A stretch of 10,395 nucleotides of DNA from positions 1 to 10,395 of the forward strand of contig CAMYJN010000038.1 of assembly GCA_947258625.1 (NCBI GenBank), given 5' to 3'. The notes beneath the pieces were generated by a model. The model was given only the letters and a program-made list of their open reading frames with translations, made no database searches and was not told where the DNA came from. Shown in pieces: positions 6,929 through 10,395 of the stretch. Made by a program: the position numbers and the translations under genes. How positions within the stretch are numbered: position 1 is the first letter of the stretch; each line of letters opens with the position of its first letter. Source of the stretch: an uncultured Polyangiaceae bacterium. Its GTDB lineage: Bacteria; Myxococcota_A; Polyangia; Polyangiales; Houyiibacteriaceae.

Positions 6929-6944
6929 TGGCACGGCGTTCGCA
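6929..6944 (+). promoter_or_regulatory. Sigma-54 (RpoN) -24/-12 promoter of the methyltransferase gene
   Basis: The plus strand reads TGGCACGGCGTTCGCA, again TGGCACG-N4-TCGCA with GG and GC 10 nt apart and the same single departure from TTGCA as at the hydroxylase gene. The predicted transcription start is the A near 6955, just ahead of AAAGGAA (6958-6964) and the ATG at 6972. The possible TTG start at 6945 lies upstream of this start and is excluded. Confidence 0.85.
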
Positions 6945-6971
6945 TTGACCGTGTACGAAAGGAACGTTCCC

Positions 6972-7589
6972 ATGTACTGCATCTACCGAGGACACATTCT
7001 GCCGCGAGGCGTGGAGAAGGCGATGGGCAAGCCGGAGCACAACGAGCTTCGCCGCCGACTGGCGAGCCAGGCCAGCGGCGTGGTCGTCGAGGTTGGCTTC
7101 GGCGCCGGGCTCAATCTCCCTTTCTACTCCGACGACGTTTGCGCGATCCACGCGGTCGAGCCGGCCAAGCTGAATCAAAAGCTGGCCCGGAAGCGAATCG
7201 ACCGGTGTGAGATTCCGGTGCACTTCACGGGGCTCGACGGGGAACAGATCCCGCTAGACGCTGGCTCCATCGACATGGTGGTCAGCGCCTGGACCCTTTG
7301 CACCATTCCCAGTCTCGGGGTGGCACTCGATGAGTTTCAGCGAATCCTCAAGCCGGGCGGCAGGCTCCTGTTCCTCGAGCACGGCGCCTCTCCCGACGAG
7401 ACGGTGGCGCGCTGGCAGCGCTGGCTCGACCCGGTGCAGAAGATCTATGCCGCCGGCTGCCGACTCGACGTCGATATCGAGGCCGAGGTCCGTAAGAGCG
7501 GTTTCGCGATCGAACGCGTCGAAAACTACTACATGAAAGGGCCCCGCTACGCCTCTTACATGTATGAGGGCGTGGCGGTCTCGGTGTAG
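6972..7589 (+). CDS. Class I SAM-dependent methyltransferase, METTL7-like
   Basis: This 205-residue protein transfers a methyl group from S-adenosylmethionine. SAM motif I is [16 protein letters not shown] (37-52), the acidic strand-2 residue lies in HAVEPA (60-65), motif II/III is [15 protein letters not shown] (98-112), and [13 protein letters not shown] (126-138) is the usual post-motif III. The EHG...ARWQRWLDP...GC segment (136-163) resembles METTL7A/B-type (thiol/lipid-associated) methyltransferases, a comparison made from memory. There is no clear signal peptide or membrane helix. The ATG at 6972 is chosen because AAAGGAA (6958-6964) precedes it by 7 nt and the sigma-54 transcription start falls near 6955; the longer TTG version would start inside the promoter. 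It is divergent from the activator and ends in a terminator shared with the convergent EF-G gene. Its substrate is unknown; co-control with a lipid/sterol hydroxylase points to a hydrophobic molecule. Confidence 0.88.
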   Translation: MYCIYRGHILPRGVEKAMGKPEHNELRRRLASQASGVVVEVGFGAGLNLPFYSDDVCAIHAVEPAKLNQKLARKRIDRCEIPVHFTGLDGEQIPLDAGSIDMVVSAWTLCTIPSLGVALDEFQRILKPGGRLLFLEHGASPDETVARWQRWLDPVQKIYAAGCRLDVDIEAEVRKSGFAIERVENYYMKGPRYASYMYEGVAVSV

Positions 7590-7620
7590 CGGCGCCGCTC
7601 GGCGTCGGCTACTTCTTTTT
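7587..7620 (+). terminator. Intrinsic terminator of the methyltransferase, built from both convergent stop codons
   Basis: The plus strand has a GC-rich stem (7590-7596 with 7601-7607, one G-T wobble, loop GCTC) that can extend by TAG (7587-7589) pairing with CTA (7609-7611) over one bulged G, followed by CTTCTTTTT (7612-7620). TAG is the methyltransferase stop and CTA is the complement of the EF-G stop. The T-run comes from the three Lys codons at the EF-G C-terminus. In the other direction there is no T-run, so it ends only the methyltransferase transcript. Confidence 0.72.
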
Positions 7621-9699
7621 CGCCGCCTTGCGCTCGGCGACCTCGACCTGAACCTTCTCGAGGATGTTGCGCGGGACGGGTGCGTAGTTCTTGAACTCCA
7701 TCGAGAACTGGCCGCGACCGGAAGTGGCAGAACGAAGGTCACCGATGTAGCCGAACATCTCGCTGAGGGGGACGTCGGCCTTGATGCGCACGTTGGTGTG
7801 ACCCTTCTCCTGAGAGTTCACCATGCCGCGGCGGCGGTTGAGGTCTCCGATGACGTCGCCGACGTTGGCATCGGGCACGAAGACATCGACCTTCATGATC
7901 GGCTCGAGGAGCTGCGGCCCAGCCTTGGGCATGCTCTGGCGAAAAGCCGCTCTGGCAGCCGTCTCGAACGCCATCTGCGACGAATCGACCGCGTGGAACG
8001 ACCCGTCATTCAGAGTGACTTTGAAGTCGAGCAGGGGGAATCCACACAGGGGCCCCTCTTCCTTCATGACCTTGAAGCCCTTCTCGACGGCGGGAATGAA
8101 CTCCTTCGGGATCTTGCCGCCAACGATCTTCGATTCGAAGACGAATCCTTCGCCAGGCTCGGTGGGCTCGATTGTGTATTCGATCTTCGCGAACTGGCCG
8201 GAACCACCGGTCTGCTTCTTGTGTGTGTAGCCGTCCTCGATCGCCTGCGTCACGGTCTCGCGGTAGGCGACCTGCGGCGCGCCGACGTCGACCGCAACGC
8301 CGTGGCTACGGCGAAGAATGTCGACCTTGATGTCGAGGTGGAGCTCGCCCATCCCTTTGAGAATGGTCTCACCGGACTCCTGGTCGACTTCGACGTGGAA
8401 GGACGGGTCCTCGGCAACCATCTTGCCGAGCGCCGTGCCGAGCTTCTCGCTCATGGCCTTGTCCTTGGTGCTGATCGCGAGTGAAATCACGGGGTCGGGG
8501 AAGACCATCGGCTCGAGGGTGGCTGGTTGCTTCTGGTCGGCAAGCGTGTGACCCGTACGCACGTCCTTGAGGCCAACCATGGCCACGATGTCGCCGGCCT
8601 GCGCCGAATCTACGATGGTTCGGTCGTCGGCGTGCATCTCGACCATGCGGCCGATGCGCTCGTTCTTGCCGGTGAAGGTGTTGACCAGCGTGTCGCCCTT
8701 GTTGATCGTGCCCGAGTAGATACGGGTGAAGGTCAGTGCGCCGAAGCGGTCTTCCATGATTTTGAATGCAAGTGCGCGCACCGGGCGGCTCGGATCGACG
8801 AGTGCGAACTCTCCGGTTTCGTGACCCTCGAGGTCGACCTCGGGCTGAGGCGGAACCTCGGTCGGATCGGGGAGGTAGTCGACGACCGCATTGAGCACTT
8901 GCTGAATGCCCTTGTTCTTGAACGCAGACCCACAAAATGTCGGGAAGAACGCGAGGTCGCGCGTACCGGTGCGGATACATTTCTTGATGGTCTCGACGTC
9001 GGGTTCGTTGCCGTCGAGGTACTGCTCCATGGCCTCATCGTCCTGCTCGACGGCGGTTTCGATGAGCTCGAAGCGATACTTGTCGACCAGCTCCTTCATG
9101 TCCTCGGGGACTTCCTGGACCTCGAAGTTTTCCGGCTGGCCGGAGTCATCCCAGACGTATGCCTTGCGGGTAAGCAGGTCGACGACACCCACGAATTCCG
9201 CTTCGGTGCCGATGGGAAGGACCATGACAAGAGGCTTGGCGCCGAGGATGTTCTTGATCTGGTCGACGACGCGATAGAAGTCCGCGCCCAAGCGGTCGAG
9301 CTTGTTGACGAAAATCAGACGAGCGACTTTGGAGTCGTTTGCGTAGCGCCAGTTGGTCTCCGACTGAGGCTCGACGCCGCCGGAGCCGCAGAACACACCG
9401 ACACCGCCGTCGAGCACCTTGAGCGAACGATAGACCTCGATCGTGAAGTCGACGTGCCCTGGCGTGTCGATGATGTTGAGCTGGTGATCGTCCCAAAAGC
9501 AAGTCGTCGCCGCGGACTGAATGGTGATGCCCCGCTCCTGCTCCTGCTCCATGAAATCGGTGGTTGCCGCGCCATCGTGCACCTCGCCGATTTTGTGAAT
9601 CTTACCGGTGAGCTTGAGGATGCGCTCCGTGGTCGTCGTCTTGCCGGCGTCCACATGCGCGAAGATGCCGATGTTTCGGTACTTACTGAGATCTTTCAT
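7609..9699 (-). CDS. fusA: Translation elongation factor G (EF-G2-like paralogue)
   Basis: The 696-residue GTPase drives tRNA-mRNA translocation on the ribosome. G motifs are intact: G1 AHVDAGKTT (14-22), G2 RGITI, G3 DTPGHVDF, G4 NKLDR and G5 GSAFKNKG. Domains II-V follow, with the [23 protein letters not shown] and [13 protein letters not shown] landmarks; the length is normal for the family. I chose ATG 9699 because [21 protein letters not shown] is the conserved N-terminus and the 20 extra residues from 9759 are not. The Shine-Dalgarno is poor. Features such as [19 protein letters not shown] and the C-terminal KKK tail resemble, from memory, the EF-G2 copies of some gammaproteobacteria more than the str-operon copy. 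The neighbourhood also lacks rpsL, rpsG and tuf, so this is probably a second EF-G gene or one relocated away from the str operon. TetM-type ribosome protection is unlikely given the EF-G-type G3-G5 and domain IV. Confidence 0.96.
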   Translation of the reverse strand: MKDLSKYRNIGIFAHVDAGKTTTTERILKLTGKIHKIGEVHDGAATTDFMEQEQERGITIQSAATTCFWDDHQLNIIDTPGHVDFTIEVYRSLKVLDGGVGVFCGSGGVEPQSETNWRYANDSKVARLIFVNKLDRLGADFYRVVDQIKNILGAKPLVMVLPIGTEAEFVGVVDLLTRKAYVWDDSGQPENFEVQEVPEDMKELVDKYRFELIETAVEQDDEAMEQYLDGNEPDVETIKKCIRTGTRDLAFFPTFCGSAFKNKGIQQVLNAVVDYLPDPTEVPPQPEVDLEGHETGEFALVDPSRPVRALAFKIMEDRFGALTFTRIYSGTINKGDTLVNTFTGKNERIGRMVEMHADDRTIVDSAQAGDIVAMVGLKDVRTGHTLADQKQPATLEPMVFPDPVISLAISTKDKAMSEKLGTALGKMVAEDPSFHVEVDQESGETILKGMGELHLDIKVDILRRSHGVAVDVGAPQVAYRETVTQAIEDGYTHKKQTGGSGQFAKIEYTIEPTEPGEGFVFESKIVGGKIPKEFIPAVEKGFKVMKEEGPLCGFPLLDFKVTLNDGSFHAVDSSQMAFETAARAAFRQSMPKAGPQLLEPIMKVDVFVPDANVGDVIGDLNRRRGMVNSQEKGHTNVRIKADVPLSEMFGYIGDLRSATSGRGQFSMEFKNYAPVPRNILEKVQVEVAERKAAKKK

Positions 9700-9772
9700 T
9701 CTATTGCTCGTCCGATGGGTCGATTCGCCACGCGCCGGATACCGCGAAAGCCAGCTCATGCAAGCCCACGGC

Positions 9773-9925
9773 TAGGGGACACTCTCCGGGTCCTCAAGTA
9801 CCCGAGATCGCACTGTTTCTCCGACAAAGATCGCAGCGACGAAATCATGAGGCTTTTCGCGCTGCGATCTTTGCCGCAGGAGCTTCGTGATTTCAGGGAG
9901 TTAGGGGGGTGGAGAGTGTCCCCTA
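9773..9925. mobile_element. 153-bp miniature or REP-like element with perfect 15-bp terminal inverted repeats
   Basis: TAGGGGACACTCTCC (9773-9787) and GGAGAGTGTCCCCTA (9911-9925) are perfect reverse complements. The element carries TA at both outer ends, as a TA target duplication would give. Inside, CAAAGATCGCAGCG (9825-9838) and CGCTGCGATCTTTG (9860-9873) form a perfect 14-bp stem. No credible gene is inside. This architecture fits a MITE (an IS630-like TA target is one option) or a REP palindrome mobilised by a Y1 (RAYT) transposase. The last three bases are the TAG stop codon of the ferredoxin gene. With 9700-9772 it fills the gap between the EF-G and ferredoxin genes, where I see no convincing promoter. 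Confidence 0.65.
9825..9873. repeat. Internal 14-bp inverted repeat (hairpin core of the 153-bp element)
   Basis: Perfect arms 9825-9838 and 9860-9873. The stem can continue inward (CGAAA 9840-9844 with TTTCG 9855-9859, skipping one A) and outward with a few mismatches to about 9815/9883. It would be a strong cruciform in DNA or a hairpin in RNA. No T-run follows on either strand, so it is not a standard terminator. Confidence 0.8.
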
Positions 9926-10144
9926 TTCGTAGAGCTTTATGACTTGGACTGCTTTGGGGGAGGCCTGCATGCAGAGGTCGCAGAGGGTGCATTCGTCGAC
10001 GTTGGCTTCGACCACCTCGACGCTGTTCGGCGCAGAGGCGAGCTTGAAGATTTTGACCGGGCACACTTCGACGAGCTTGTCCGCAAGGCCGGGGGATTTT
10101 TGGACGACGCTGTCGTCCACATCTACGCGTATGAACATGGCCAT
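9923..10144 (-). CDS. Small ferredoxin, single [4Fe-4S] derivative of the two-cluster fold
   Basis: The 73-residue protein is a low-potential electron carrier. It has the ferredoxin layout of two half-motifs. The second keeps CTLCDLC (Cys52, 55, 58), but the expected fourth Cys is Ser62 (CMQASP). The first half keeps only Cys28 in EVCPVKIF; the three preceding ligand positions are Pro18, Ala21 and Leu24. The four lost positions (18, 21, 24, 62) are exactly the ligands of one cluster, and the four kept (28, 52, 55, 58) those of the other, so it should bind one [4Fe-4S] cluster. AGAGGA (10156-10151) precedes the ATG at 10144 by 6 nt; Met3 is an alternative. It starts 17 nt after the succinyl-CoA synthetase-like stop, so the two are likely co-transcribed, perhaps to serve a 2-oxoacid:ferredoxin oxidoreductase encoded nearby (not seen). 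Its TAG stop lies inside the right repeat of the 153-bp element. Confidence 0.85.
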   Translation of the reverse strand: MAMFIRVDVDDSVVQKSPGLADKLVEVCPVKIFKLASAPNSVEVVEANVDECTLCDLCMQASPKAVQVIKLYE

Positions 10145-10150
10145 GATGAG

Positions 10151-10156
10151 TCCTCT
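10151..10156 (-). promoter_or_regulatory. Ribosome binding site of the ferredoxin gene
   Basis: AGAGGA on the minus strand, 6 nt before the ATG at 10144, inside the 17-nt gap after the upstream stop. It supports this start and translation from a shared transcript. Confidence 0.65.
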
Positions 10157-10161
10157 GTCGC

Positions 10162-10395
10162 TCAGTTTCCGATGCGCTCTCGGACGAGGCTAGGGATGTC
10201 GCCAATTTCCTCGGCAACGGAAATCCCGGCTTCGCGCATTCGGCGCATCTTGTCGGCGGGTGAATCAACCTTCTTGTTCACGACCGTCCCCGCGTGGCCG
10301 AAGCTCATGCCCGGCATTTCGTCCATGAAGCGACCGGCAACGAATGCCACGATGGGAAGTCGGCTCTTGTGCTCCTGAGTCCATCGCGCGAGCTC
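10162..10395 (-). CDS. Succinyl-CoA synthetase alpha-type subunit, C-terminal fragment (partial)
   Basis: The frame enters from the right edge and ends with TGA at 10164-10162, giving 77 residues that begin ELARWTQEHK. It contains VAFVAGRF (16-23) and FGHAGTVV (32-39). In the acyl-CoA synthetase alpha family (SucD) the His of GHAG (His34 here) carries the phosphate between nucleotide and acyl-CoA. The end PADKMRRMREAGISVAEEIGDIPSLV matches the family C-terminus. SucD makes or splits succinyl-CoA with ATP/GTP together with the beta subunit, in the TCA cycle. The segment DEMPGMSF before GHAG differs from the usual PPGKRM, so a related acyl or citryl substrate is possible and I give no symbol. 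It is followed by the ferredoxin gene after 17 nt. The GTG at 10350 is internal, not a start. Confidence 0.85.
   Translation of the reverse strand, partial: ELARWTQEHKSRLPIVAFVAGRFMDEMPGMSFGHAGTVVNKKVDSPADKMRRMREAGISVAEEIGDIPSLVRERIGN

Noticed and set aside
6945..6971. TTG start at 6945 for the methyltransferase
   Set aside because: It lies immediately after the -12 box and upstream of the predicted transcription start (near 6955); AAAGGAA serves the ATG at 6972.
9700..9759. N-terminal extension of EF-G to 9759
   Set aside because: The extra 20 residues are not part of the EF-G family N-terminus, which begins with MKDLSKYRN at 9699.
9700..9772. Possible -35/-10 promoter for EF-G (TTGCAT, 16 nt, TATCCG on the minus strand)
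   Set aside because: The -10 match is weak and the primary sigma consensus of the organism is unknown.
9840..9850. 11-nt CGAAATCATGA shared between the 153-bp element and the palindrome region near 5224-5234 (opposite strand)
   Set aside because: An 11-base match is expected by chance in a 10-kb window on two strands, and the surrounding sequences are unrelated.
8527..9942. 471-codon plus-strand open frame
   Set aside because: It is antisense to EF-G, a highly conserved gene with intact motifs. The translation shows no recognisable domain and reflects high-GC third-position bias.
1..10395. tRNA or rRNA genes, CRISPR arrays, phage or toxin-antitoxin genes
   Set aside because: None recognised by reading both strands; the only repeats are the inverted repeats and TGTCCG clusters reported.

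Overview
The window looks like chromosomal DNA of a high-GC deltaproteobacterium-type organism, most likely a member of the Myxococcota. The reasons are a C-terminal tail of the MYXO-CTERM type on the first (partial) protein, a multi-pass membrane Ser/Thr kinase, a PAS-linked sigma-54 activator with matching -24/-12 promoters, and strongly GC-biased codon use. The assignment is an inference; no ribosomal RNA or other taxonomic marker is present.

Layout. (1) 1-282, plus: 3' end of a secreted, probably beta-helical protein with a MYXO-CTERM-like anchor. (2) 320-2491, plus: a membrane transporter of the ATP:ADP antiporter/MFS type fused to a HEAT-like cytoplasmic half. Its end overlaps by 32 nt the end of (3) 2460-4184, minus: a Ser/Thr protein kinase with six predicted membrane segments ahead of the kinase domain. 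(4) 4275-5171, minus: a membrane di-iron fatty acid hydroxylase/sterol desaturase family enzyme. (5) 5324-6793, minus: a PAS-AAA+-Fis sigma-54 activator (enhancer-binding protein, EBP). (6) 6972-7589, plus: a METTL7-like SAM methyltransferase, divergent from the activator. (7) 7609-9699, minus: elongation factor G, resembling the EF-G2 paralogue type. (8) 9923-10144, minus: a small ferredoxin that keeps one [4Fe-4S] cluster. (9) 10162-10395, minus: the C-terminal part of a succinyl-CoA synthetase alpha-type subunit, 17 nt upstream of the ferredoxin and probably in the same operon.

The most interesting region is 4190-7620, which reads as a self-contained sigma-54 circuit. Both genes flanking the activator, the hydroxylase and the methyltransferase, have a near-consensus promoter of the form TGGCACG-N4-TCGCA. 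Each promoter has a cluster of TGTCCG/CGGACA half-sites at almost the same distance upstream (about -77 to -137 for the hydroxylase, -78 to -148 for the methyltransferase), which is the usual place for activator binding. The predicted transcription starts settle both start codons, and intrinsic terminators lie at both outer edges. The simplest reading is that the PAS activator senses a signal and switches on a membrane-bound hydroxylase and a small methyltransferase together, perhaps for lipid or hydrophobic-substrate modification. The substrate is unknown.

A second feature of note is a 153-bp element (9773-9925) with perfect 15-bp terminal inverted repeats, TA at both ends and a strong internal hairpin. 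It resembles a miniature or REP-like mobile element, and its right end supplies the stop codon of the ferredoxin gene.
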